Position numbers and translations under genes: made by a program. A model generated the notes under the pieces. That model made no database searches, was not told the DNA's origin, and saw nothing but the letters and a program-made list of their open reading frames with translations. From Companilactobacillus sp. (GTDB lineage Bacteria; Bacillota; Bacilli; Lactobacillales; Lactobacillaceae), in NCBI RefSeq assembly GCF_022484265.1, contig NZ_JAKVLR010000001.1, forward strand, positions 2,046,001 to 2,110,000: DNA of 64,000 bases. The letters run 5' to 3'. Below, in pieces: positions 8,868 through 16,863 of the stretch (position 1 is the first letter of the stretch; every line of letters starts with the position of its first letter).

Positions 8868-11198
8868 TTACTCAGAACGCAATGCGGTTGCGGCATCTTT
8901 TTTAGCTGCCATTCTTGCAGGGATGTGACCACCTAGCACTGTTAAGACAGTACTGATGATGATCAAGATGATTGCGTGGACTGGATTTAATTGAGCGACG
9001 TTTGATAAGTCGGTCATACTCTTCAATAGCATATTAATTGGGAAAGTTGCCAGCCAGGCGATGATGACACCAAGTAGTCCAGATGAAACACCTAAGATAG
9101 TGGTTTCAGCATCGAAGACTCTGGTGATATCTTTTTTACGGGCACCTAAGGCCTTTAAGATACCGATTTCTTTAGTTCTTTCAAGTACGGATGTGTAAGT
9201 GATGATTGCAATCATGATCATACTTGTGACTAGAGAAATTCCGGCAAAGGCTACTAGGACGTAAGTGATAGCATCCATTAGACCACCAGTTAAGTTAGAA
9301 ACTTGACCAGCTAAGTCAGTGTAGATAACTTTGTCTGAGCTAGATTTACCCTTGTTATATTTATCAAGGTAACTCAAGACCTTATCTTTGTTCTTGAAAG
9401 TATTAGGGTAGATCAAAATACTTGCCGGTTTAGTTGAGCCACCAAGGTAACTAACTAAACTGTCTTTAGTAGTTTTGTCGACTGAAGCGTTAGTTAAGAC
9501 ATTAGTTTCGCTGTCTTTTTGAGCCTTAACGATATCAGAATTCTTATTATCTTGAATGACGTCTTGAGTCAGCTTGTCGCTATAAGCGATTCCTGAAGAC
9601 AAGATATTTTCAGAAGATTTTGATTTAACACGGAGGATACCGGAGATTTTAACTGTCCGGTTGTTATTGTTGTTGTAAAGCTCAGACAAGTTGGTATTTG
9701 GTGCATAAGTACCTGAACCTGTTGATTTGTAGTAGTCATTGTTATTAACGATTTTCAGCTGCGTACCAACGATTTTGTTGAAGTCGAGCTTTTGATTATT
9801 TTTAACGTTGATGCCAATATTTTTCAAAGCGTTGATGTTAGTCGAGTTGTCGCGGTCAACGATCAAGACGATATCATTTTCATTCTTAGGCATTGAACCT
9901 GATAGAACCGAGTAATGCTTCTTTAAAAAGCTAGTTCCACCGTCATTTGATGATGGGTATACCGACACGCCAACACCAGTCGATGATGCCATGGCTGCTT
10001 GCATGCCACTCATACTGTTGCTAGATGAAGTGTCAGCATTTGAGAATTGAGCAGTTTTGACTTTGCCATTTTCTTTGCTGAGTAAGTTCATACCGGTTGT
10101 ATAAGTGTAAGTCACGTTTTTAGCCAGATCTGGATCCATGTTCTTGATGTACTTCTGATAGTTGGAGGTGATCTTGTTAGTATGCGTAGCTTTTTCTTGC
10201 TCGCTTAATTTAGCAGTAACTTGTTTAGATTTGGAAACTTTTTTCTCTTTGGTAGCTTGAGCTGATTGCTTTGTCACAGTTTGAGAAATTGTGACCGGAA
10301 ATTGAGCCAAGGTATTGCTTTGCGTCTTGTCGATCTGCTTTTGAAAACCTGACGACAGCGCTAAAACAATAGCAATACTGATGATACCAATACTGGAAGC
10401 AAAGGCTGTTAAAGCAGTCCGAGCTTTTTTAGTTTTCAAGTTAGTAAATGATAGCTTCAAAGCAGTCCAGAAGGTCATCTTAGTTTTTTTCAATTCAAAG
10501 TGGTCTTCGATTTCATCTTCTGTGAACGGATTAGAATCGTTTTGAATCTTACCGTCAGCGAAGTTGATGATCCGGTCTGCATATTCTTTAGCCAAAGTAG
10601 GGTTGTGAGTAACCATGATAACTAGACGTTCTTCAGACAGTTCTTTGATCAATTTCATGATCTCTTCACTAGTCTCAGTATCTAGGGCACCAGTTGGTTC
10701 GTCACATAAAAGGATTTCTGGGTCATTGGCGATGGCACGAGCGATTGCCACACGCTGCATTTGTCCACCTGATAGTTGGTTAGGACGTTTGTGGATGTGT
10801 GGACCTAAGCCGACACGTTCCAAAGCAGCAATTGCTTTTTGCTTCTTCTCATCGTTTCCGACACCGGATAAAGTCATTCCCATTTCAACGTTATCAAGGA
10901 TACTTAAGTGTCCGATAATGTTGTAGCTTTGGAAAATAAAACCAACTGAATTATTTCGATATGCGTCCCAGTCAGCTTCTGTAAAGTCTTTTGTAGATTT
11001 TCCTTTGATGACTAAATCGCCGGAATCATAAATATCTAAGCCACCGATCCCATTAAGCATGGTAGTTTTTCCGGAACCACTAGGTCCTAGGATCGCGACG
11101 AATTCTTGTTTTCGAAAAGATACTGATACGTCATCTAGTGCTTTGGTAACGGAGTCGCCGACGTAATAGTATTTTTTGATATGTTTTAATTCAAGCAT
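8868..11198 (-). CDS. ABC transporter, fused ATPase and FtsX-type permease (MacB-like)
   Basis: The 776-residue fusion has an N-terminal ATPase (1-230): Walker A GPSGSGKT near 38, signature LSGGQMQR near 142, and Walker B LLCDEPTGALD. After a first membrane helix (near 250-280) comes a long Lys/Ser/Asn-rich extracellular part (about 290-610). Three helices of the FtsX domain and the typical ERTKEIGILKALGARKKDI loop form the end. Members of this class export peptides or protect against cell-wall antimicrobials. A TetR gene is divergent at 11386 and likely controls it. The cargo is unknown. Confidence 0.92.
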   Translation of the reverse strand: MLELKHIKKYYYVGDSVTKALDDVSVSFRKQEFVAILGPSGSGKTTMLNGIGGLDIYDSGDLVIKGKSTKDFTEADWDAYRNNSVGFIFQSYNIIGHLSILDNVEMGMTLSGVGNDEKKQKAIAALERVGLGPHIHKRPNQLSGGQMQRVAIARAIANDPEILLCDEPTGALDTETSEEIMKLIKELSEERLVIMVTHNPTLAKEYADRIINFADGKIQNDSNPFTEDEIEDHFELKKTKMTFWTALKLSFTNLKTKKARTALTAFASSIGIISIAIVLALSSGFQKQIDKTQSNTLAQFPVTISQTVTKQSAQATKEKKVSKSKQVTAKLSEQEKATHTNKITSNYQKYIKNMDPDLAKNVTYTYTTGMNLLSKENGKVKTAQFSNADTSSSNSMSGMQAAMASSTGVGVSVYPSSNDGGTSFLKKHYSVLSGSMPKNENDIVLIVDRDNSTNINALKNIGINVKNNQKLDFNKIVGTQLKIVNNNDYYKSTGSGTYAPNTNLSELYNNNNNRTVKISGILRVKSKSSENILSSGIAYSDKLTQDVIQDNKNSDIVKAQKDSETNVLTNASVDKTTKDSLVSYLGGSTKPASILIYPNTFKNKDKVLSYLDKYNKGKSSSDKVIYTDLAGQVSNLTGGLMDAITYVLVAFAGISLVTSMIMIAIITYTSVLERTKEIGILKALGARKKDITRVFDAETTILGVSSGLLGVIIAWLATFPINMLLKSMTDLSNVAQLNPVHAIILIIISTVLTVLGGHIPARMAAKKDAATALRSE

Positions 11199-11262
11199 TC
11201 AGAAAATTACCTCTAGTTTAAAAATTTTGTTGGTGTTAAACTCTTCTCTATTAACTTCTCAT

Positions 11263-11339
11263 TGTTGCAACACCTTGTTGTATATATTAGAGCTTTAAAG
11301 AAATTGTGCAATCATCACATTTAAACAGTCTGTTGTGAT
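11263..11339. promoter_or_regulatory. Candidate operator region between ABC exporter and TetR gene
   Basis: The gap between the divergent genes contains the 10-bp palindrome TGTTGCAACA (11263-11272) and a looser pair ATCACA/TGTGAT (11314-11319, 11334-11339). Either could be the TetR site. No consensus promoter is clear. Confidence 0.35.
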
Positions 11340-11385
11340 TGAGACATTTTTGATAAATATGTTGTATAAAAGGGGAACAAAAATA

Positions 11386-11937
11386 ATGGTCGGGATCAAA
11401 AATAATCGCCGGACACAGTATACTAAAAAAGTTATTAAAGAAGCGGTCCTATCACTTTTAGAGGATAATTCGCCAGAGACAATTACCGTGATTGATGTCT
11501 GTAAAATTGCCGATGTTAACCGGTCGACTTTTTACAGATATTACGATGATATTTATGCTTGCATTGATGAAATTGAGGGCGAATTTATCGATGACCTGAA
11601 AATTCCAGACAATATGACTCCAATGGAGGGATTGCGAGCATTACTTGAAGCATTTTATAAAAATCCGATTCTGAGCAATCTGGCCTTCGTTGAAGGTAAG
11701 ACTAAGCTATTAGAAAGATTACATGACGCAATCGATAAAAATCATCCAACACCTAAACATCAACTGATTTTGACTCCTTATACAGAAATCTACGTGATGA
11801 CTGGTATGCAAGGCGTTTTACGCAAGTGGGTCAAAGGTGGCTTGAAAGAAACGCCAGCTGAATTAACTCAGATTATTTGGAAATTGTTCTTTGCTGAGGA
11901 TGTTCGTGAGTTGTTTGATATTGAGGATATAAAATAA
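11386..11937 (+). CDS. TetR-family regulator, likely of the adjacent ABC exporter
   Basis: This 183-residue protein has a helix-turn-helix near residues 25-55 (VCKIADVNRSTFYRYYDD) and a helical C-terminal domain of the type common beside lactic-acid-bacterial ABC exporters. The start is ATG 11386, preceded by AGGGGAA; an upstream ATG at 11335 has no ribosome site. It is divergent from the MacB-like exporter, which is the likely target. The signal is unknown. Confidence 0.85.
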   Translation: MVGIKNNRRTQYTKKVIKEAVLSLLEDNSPETITVIDVCKIADVNRSTFYRYYDDIYACIDEIEGEFIDDLKIPDNMTPMEGLRALLEAFYKNPILSNLAFVEGKTKLLERLHDAIDKNHPTPKHQLILTPYTEIYVMTGMQGVLRKWVKGGLKETPAELTQIIWKLFFAEDVRELFDIEDIK

Positions 11938-11942
11938 GAACC

Positions 11943-11959
11943 CAACTCCATTGGAGTTG
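11943..11959. terminator. Bidirectional terminator between tetR and cobT
   Basis: Palindrome CAACTCCATTGGAGTTG with moderately T-rich flanks on both strands, between two convergent genes. Confidence 0.6.
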
Positions 11960-11964
11960 AGTCC

Positions 11965-13002
11965 TTATTTTGTAAAATGCACATTCAAATTTTTCAAAGT
12001 AGTCATGTTTTTTAACAGATTGTCGATTGCATCTAACCAAGGCAACAGTAAAGCTGCACCTGAACCTTCGCCGACTGCTAGATCCAAATTGTAGTTGGCT
12101 TCCAGATTCAAAGCCTTTAGGGCGATTTGAGTTCCTAGTTCGTGCGAGGCATGAGATGCAATGACATGCTTTCCAATATCAGGGATGAATTTCTGGGCTA
12201 AGATGCAGGAAGAGTAGGTCAAGAATCCGTCTAGAATAATTGGAACGCCAGCATTAGCAGCAGCAATGATAGCACCAGCCATCGCTCCGATTTCAAATCC
12301 ACCGACTTGGCTTAAAATATCTAGCGCGTCATCTTTAGCGGGTTTTCGATCAGCTAAAGCTTTTTGAACTATTTCAGTTTTGTGGATCAATCTTTGATCA
12401 GAAATGTTTGATCCACGACCGACGACTTTTTCAGCAGGAACGTCTAAAGCGGCTGCGATGATTGCACTGGCTGAACTCGTATTAGCAATTCCCAATTCGC
12501 CGATCAAAAGAACATCGTTTCCTTCCTCAATTGCTTGCTCAGCAATCTCCATGCCGATTTTGATCGAAAGCTCAGCTTGCTGTCTAGTCATGGCAGATTC
12601 ATGGACCATATTCTTTGTTCCGTAGGCAATTTTTCGGTCGATAATACGTGGATCATTGAAGTCGTAATCAACGCCAACGTCGGTCACCTTTAAATCGCAG
12701 TTGAACAATTTGGTTAGAACGCCAATGGTAGTCGTCCGGTCGACTGAATTGATGGACTGCAATGCTGTGACTTGCTTAGGAGTTGCGGAAACTTCTTCTT
12801 CAACCACACCGTGATCGGCCGAAAAAAGTAGACAGCATCGTTTACTTACTTTTATGTCGATAGTTTGTTGAATTCCGGCCAGTTTGACGGCTAAGGATTC
12901 CAAATTTCCTAAGCCAGCAATCGGTTTAGCGAGTTTATCTAACTTTGTTTGCATATCCAGTTCAGCTTGATGAGAAATAGTGGCAGGTGAGATCGGTATC
13001 AT
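11965..13002 (-). CDS. cobT: Nicotinate-nucleotide--dimethylbenzimidazole phosphoribosyltransferase
   Basis: The 345-residue enzyme makes alpha-ribazole phosphate for the lower ligand of cobalamin. Family marks are ADHGVVEEEVSATP (near 63), GELGIANTSSASAI (near 169), and the C-terminal VGEGSGAALLLPWLDA, which carries the catalytic Glu. The length is normal. It is alone: no other cobalamin gene or cobalamin riboswitch is seen nearby. It may serve base exchange or salvage of corrinoids, or act on another base (inference). An imperfect cre-like site lies just upstream. Confidence 0.93.
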   Translation of the reverse strand: MIPISPATISHQAELDMQTKLDKLAKPIAGLGNLESLAVKLAGIQQTIDIKVSKRCCLLFSADHGVVEEEVSATPKQVTALQSINSVDRTTTIGVLTKLFNCDLKVTDVGVDYDFNDPRIIDRKIAYGTKNMVHESAMTRQQAELSIKIGMEIAEQAIEEGNDVLLIGELGIANTSSASAIIAAALDVPAEKVVGRGSNISDQRLIHKTEIVQKALADRKPAKDDALDILSQVGGFEIGAMAGAIIAAANAGVPIILDGFLTYSSCILAQKFIPDIGKHVIASHASHELGTQIALKALNLEANYNLDLAVGEGSGAALLLPWLDAIDNLLKNMTTLKNLNVHFTK

Positions 13003-13012
13003 AAGAATCCTT

Positions 13013-13027
13013 TCGAAAGCGCTTTAA
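13013..13027. promoter_or_regulatory. Possible cre site upstream of cobT
   Basis: TCGAAAGCGCTTTAA is a near-palindrome resembling the CcpA box core (GAAAGCGCTTT) and sits 11 bp before the cobT start. The match is incomplete at the outer bases. Confidence 0.35.
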
Positions 13028-13303
13028 TGCTTACTAGTATATGTCAGAAAACACCCAAAATTCTCTTTGGAACAACATGTGGCAAGATAGTGATTGAATA
13101 AGATATATGATTGAAAATGAGTGATTTTCTGCAAAAAATAGATTTAGAATTTGGTTTGTTTTACTGTAATTAATTTTTAAATAATTATAAATAACAATAA
13201 CGTTTGTAATAATTTTTTATGCGTATGAGAGCATTTTCTATGGTATACACCACCTGATTGAGCTGTTATTCTGATGTCAGAAAATAGTAAGGGGGATACT
13301 ATT

Positions 13304-13717
13304 ATGATCAAATCCGTTGGCAATCTAATGACGATTGTCGCAACGATTTTTTTACCAGCTGTCGTAATAGTTTATGTTTTAGGGGTGCCGCCGATCGTGC
13401 AAATCGCGTTGATCGCGGTATATGCATATTGTTTGTACAAGATTATGAAGAATTATTTTTTGGCAAAAATCATGGTCTGGAATGGCTATTGCTATTGGTA
13501 CGTCAAAAGTTTATTAACTGATGACGAGTTCAAAACAGTCGTTTACCATTTAAATTATCAAGACCATTTACGCCTGCAGTCAAAGATTTCAACAACAGAA
13601 TACAACTTTGTTTTGTCGCAGTTGTCAGTTGCGGACCAAACTGCCATCAAGAATATGAACAAGAAACATTTTCAACTGGCAAACAGATTATTCATGTATA
13701 CACACAAAAGAGCTTAG
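13304..13717 (+). CDS. Small membrane protein of unknown function
   Basis: This 137-residue protein has two hydrophobic helices (about 8-28 and 30-50) followed by a charged, helical cytoplasmic tail. I start it at ATG 13304 behind AAGGGGGA; an upstream ATG at 13274 has no such site. I do not recognise a family. The last codons form part of a strong terminator stem, so the gene is a single transcription unit. Neighbours give no functional hint. Confidence 0.7.
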   Translation: MIKSVGNLMTIVATIFLPAVVIVYVLGVPPIVQIALIAVYAYCLYKIMKNYFLAKIMVWNGYCYWYVKSLLTDDEFKTVVYHLNYQDHLRLQSKISTTEYNFVLSQLSVADQTAIKNMNKKHFQLANRLFMYTHKRA

Positions 13718-13743
13718 ATACGGGGGGTATCTAAGCTCTTTTT
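13707..13743. terminator. Terminator overlapping the end of the 13304 gene
   Basis: A 14-bp stem AAAGAGCTTAGATA/TATCTAAGCTCTTT with a CGGGGGG loop and flanking A/T runs. It works for either convergent gene. Confidence 0.9.
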
Positions 13744-13744
13744 A

Positions 13745-15391
13745 CTAATCGATCGATTGACGTCTTCGCCAAATCAAATATCCACAATAACCAGCTGTTG
13801 CAAGGGAAACAGCAAGCCCAATTTTTTGAATTGTTGTGTAATGATATTGCACAACAACGGTACCGGAACCGGATAGTTTGATCTGAGCGTATCCATTTTG
13901 TTTATTCAAGGCTGGGACAGTGGAATGACCATCTCCAGAAACGTTAGCTTGATAGCCTTTGTAATAGAACAATGGCAAGACTACTTTCGATTTATTTTTC
14001 GCGTCGAACTTGAATTTGATGATATTCTTAGTAATCTTTTGATTGCTAATTTTTATTTGCTTGGAATCATAGTCGAGAGTTCGAGCTTTATTTTCTTTGA
14101 CATCATCATAATTGACTTCGCTAGGTAAATATTCGTGACCAGCACCAATCAAATAACTACTGATCTGGTTATAAGACTGGTATGAATTGATCCGCCAAGG
14201 GGATGCCTGAACCGTGAATTGACCAAGAGCAAAACTGAGAATCAGCATGCCAATCAATAAGACTGGCGTCGTGTATTTGATGTCGAAGATGTGCAAGTCA
14301 TCGTTGGCAATGAAGTAGGCGACGATCAGTGAAATGACTGAGAAGAATCTCCAAGGAAATTGGAAGGCCGAAAATAAAGTGTCACGAAGTTGATACCATG
14401 GGAACCAATCGGAACAGCTAATGAACATGAACAAAGCAATCAGCGTTAAACTAATATTTTTTCGCTTTATAAGGTTGTAAATCGAATAGACAACTAACCC
14501 TACAAAAACAACGAAACCAACATTTACAGTACTTGCGTGGAAGACTTGGTTTGAGAATGAGTGGGAGACTAAATCAGTAAAGGATTGTGTCTGTTGATAG
14601 ATGAAAATCAACGGGTCAGTCTTTAGAGTAAATTGCTGATCTGCCATTTGTTCTAGAATTGGCGCATAAAATCCAAATACTAGTCCAATCGAAACTATGG
14701 CAGCTTTGACAATGGCCATAATTCGGTCTTTATCCCAGAAATATTTAAGATTTAAAATCACGTACATGGCTGCAAAACACACCATCATGAATAATGAAAT
14801 AATGTGCGACAGACCAATGCCGACCATGGCAAAGGTCAAGACGTACCATTCTTTAGTATTGCCTTTTTTCAAATTGATCAATTCTGACAGTACGAGCGGG
14901 AAGAAAATCATGCCCATCAGCTCGCCAATGTCGTGTCTGCTGTAGAGAACTTGCAATCGATATGAACTGAGAACATAGACGAAAGTAAAAATCAGATTAT
15001 TTTTGGTTGAGAAGTGCAATCTTTTTCCGGCTAAGAAAGTCACAGTTAGTGTTAAAAAGTTGATCCCAACTTGCGTCAGCAAATAAGTTACAACTATCGG
15101 CACGCCGAGAACTCTGAGAATTGCTGCGGGATATAGGAATAGATCCGGATAGAAGAGACTAGAAGCGTAGCCCAAGCCGCCACTGAAAAATTCATCAACT
15201 TTTGGTAAAAAGTTAAAGTGCTGAATAGCTGTTGCTAAAGCTTCAATCCGATTGATGTGATAACGGTAATCGCCAGTCGCAAAGACGAATCCAGGACGTA
15301 AGTTAACGAATAGGACTATCAGAATACTGATGATCAGAAATAAAGTATAGAGATATTTTCGTTGGTGTAATTTTTTTGTTAGATTATGCAT
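13745..15391 (-). CDS. Polytopic membrane protein (PTPS-related / GT-C-like)
   Basis: The 548-residue protein has about 11-13 hydrophobic helices. The first is followed by an acidic ATGDYRYHINRIEAL loop and GLGYASSLFYPDLFLYPAA, which match the so-called 6-pyruvoyl-tetrahydropterin-synthase-related membrane family seen in lactobacilli. That arrangement (helix, acidic extracellular loop, many helices, C-terminal beta domain, last helix) resembles GT-C glycosyltransferases. A role in modifying surface polymers is an inference. The C-terminal 130 residues are extracellular and beta-rich. Confidence 0.75.
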   Translation of the reverse strand: MHNLTKKLHQRKYLYTLFLIISILIVLFVNLRPGFVFATGDYRYHINRIEALATAIQHFNFLPKVDEFFSGGLGYASSLFYPDLFLYPAAILRVLGVPIVVTYLLTQVGINFLTLTVTFLAGKRLHFSTKNNLIFTFVYVLSSYRLQVLYSRHDIGELMGMIFFPLVLSELINLKKGNTKEWYVLTFAMVGIGLSHIISLFMMVCFAAMYVILNLKYFWDKDRIMAIVKAAIVSIGLVFGFYAPILEQMADQQFTLKTDPLIFIYQQTQSFTDLVSHSFSNQVFHASTVNVGFVVFVGLVVYSIYNLIKRKNISLTLIALFMFISCSDWFPWYQLRDTLFSAFQFPWRFFSVISLIVAYFIANDDLHIFDIKYTTPVLLIGMLILSFALGQFTVQASPWRINSYQSYNQISSYLIGAGHEYLPSEVNYDDVKENKARTLDYDSKQIKISNQKITKNIIKFKFDAKNKSKVVLPLFYYKGYQANVSGDGHSTVPALNKQNGYAQIKLSGSGTVVVQYHYTTIQKIGLAVSLATAGYCGYLIWRRRQSID

Positions 15392-15526
15392 GTTATATCC
15401 TAGCGTTTTGTATTAATTGATTTGTTTTAAAAAATAATCAACATATATATCACATCTTAACTGATTTAAGGGGACTTTTGGCGACAAAATCAAAATTTGG
15501 ACAATAAGCCATAAAAGTGCAAAAAA

Positions 15527-15546
15527 AAGATACCCGCAGGCATCTT
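15527..15546 (-). terminator. Terminator of the 15558 SDR gene
   Basis: Minus-strand stem AAGATGCC/GGTATCTT (one G-U) with loop TGCG, followed by eight T. Confidence 0.75.
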
Positions 15547-15557
15547 CAGCAATTAGA

Positions 15558-16301
15558 TTATTGTTGGCTAGTTGGACGAATGACAATCTCATTCATGGCA
15601 GTGTCAGCTGGTGCATCGATTGCATAGGCGATTGCACTGGCGACGCGGTCCGCACTGACTGCATAGTCAGCATAGAATTTATCTAGATTTGCTTTTGTTT
15701 CGGGATCTTTAACGTGGTCGGTCAATTCAGTTGCGATTGCTCCTGGAGAAATAACCGTGATACGAATATTGCTTTTTGCAGCAGCTTCTTCTTTACGAAG
15801 TCCTTCGCTGATGGCACGGACAGCAAATTTGGTTGCTGAATAAACACTGGAGCCAATGCTGACGGCATGTCCAGCAACGGAAGCAATGTTGATGATCTGT
15901 CCGAACTTTTGCTTACGCATCATTGGCAAGACAGCATCGATACCATATAAAGTACCTTTGATATTAACATCGATCATCTTGTCCCATTCATCGACACGTC
16001 CCTTGATCAATTCAGAACGTGGCATGAGACCGGCGTTATTCATCCAAACATCGATCCGACCATATTTTTCAATTGCAGCATCGGCTAATTGTTGAACGTC
16101 AGTTAAAACAGTCACGTCAGTGACTTGATAAATGGCCGAACCACCTGCGTCTTCGATATCTTTAACGATTTCTTTTAAGCGATTCTCACGTCTTGCGCCA
16201 AGGACCAATTCGTTGCCTTGACTAGCTAAAAGTTTGGCAGTATTTTCACCAATACCACTGGATGCTCCAGTGATGACAATAACTTTTTTATCTTCAGTCA
16301 T
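15558..16301 (-). CDS. Classical SDR oxidoreductase (YdfG-like)
   Basis: The 247-residue protein is a classical short-chain dehydrogenase: TGASSGIG cofactor motif near 11-18, NNAG near 88, catalytic Ser in NIASVAGH, and YSATK near 153-157. It is most like the NADP-dependent hydroxy-acid or serine dehydrogenase group (YdfG). The GARREN segment after beta-strand 2 suggests NADP preference. It stands alone, divergent from a YbjQ gene. The substrate is unknown. Confidence 0.88.
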   Translation of the reverse strand: MTEDKKVIVITGASSGIGENTAKLLASQGNELVLGARRENRLKEIVKDIEDAGGSAIYQVTDVTVLTDVQQLADAAIEKYGRIDVWMNNAGLMPRSELIKGRVDEWDKMIDVNIKGTLYGIDAVLPMMRKQKFGQIINIASVAGHAVSIGSSVYSATKFAVRAISEGLRKEEAAAKSNIRITVISPGAIATELTDHVKDPETKANLDKFYADYAVSADRVASAIAYAIDAPADTAMNEIVIRPTSQQ

Positions 16302-16475
16302 AATTGACCTCCTTCAAACACAGTATAAAAATTATATGGTCAGAATAACACTATTTTGATTTGATTTTATTAGATGCAAATCTATTACCAATATAATTTT
16401 TAGAAAATAATTCAACACTCGTAAATGATTATTTGTATACTTGGGGTAATCAAAGATTGATCGGAGGTTCCTCAA

Positions 16476-16808
16476 ATGAAAATCTATACGATGGATCGAA
16501 TTCCAAATATGGAAATAACCGAAGCTAAGGGTGCAGTCCTGAATGAACAAGTTTTTTCAGTTGATATTGTAACTGACACGCTTAGTGGGTTAGGTAGTAT
16601 ATTTGGCGGACATTCCTCATCCTATACCGATGAATATCGCAAGGGACGAGAAGCTGTAGTCAAGGGACTCGAGGAAAAAGCAGAGAAGATGGGTGCTAAT
16701 GCAATCGTCGGCTTGAAAGTTCAATATGGACAGTTTATTAATTCGGAAATCATGATTATCACGGTTGCCGCCAATGGCACCGCTGTTGTAATAGAACCGT
16801 TAAAATAA
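16476..16808 (+). CDS. YbjQ/UPF0145 family protein
   Basis: The 110-residue cytosolic protein matches the YbjQ (DUF74) family throughout: a first strand, GAVLNEQVFSVDIV, the tyrosine/arginine-rich YTDEYRKGREAVVKGLEEKAEKMGANAIVG core written here in part as EKMGANAIVG, and a final strand. The family forms pentamers of unknown role, sometimes called heavy-metal-binding. A CGGAGG site precedes the ATG. It is a single-gene unit with its own terminator. Confidence 0.88.
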   Translation: MKIYTMDRIPNMEITEAKGAVLNEQVFSVDIVTDTLSGLGSIFGGHSSSYTDEYRKGREAVVKGLEEKAEKMGANAIVGLKVQYGQFINSEIMIITVAANGTAVVIEPLK

Positions 16809-16809
16809 A

Positions 16810-16850
16810 AAAACTGGTACTTATCTGTTTAAAAGATGAGTACCAGTTTT
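16810..16850. terminator. Bidirectional terminator
   Basis: A 17-bp imperfect stem from AAAACTGGTACTTATCT to AGATGAGTACCAGTTTT, between the convergent YbjQ and flavoprotein genes, with A/T runs on both sides. Confidence 0.85.
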
Positions 16851-16863
16851 CTTTTTAAAGCTA

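Noticed and set aside
13003..13273. Possible cobalamin riboswitch upstream of cobT
   Set aside because: No conserved B12-box or long structured leader is apparent; only a cre-like site and a ribosome site.
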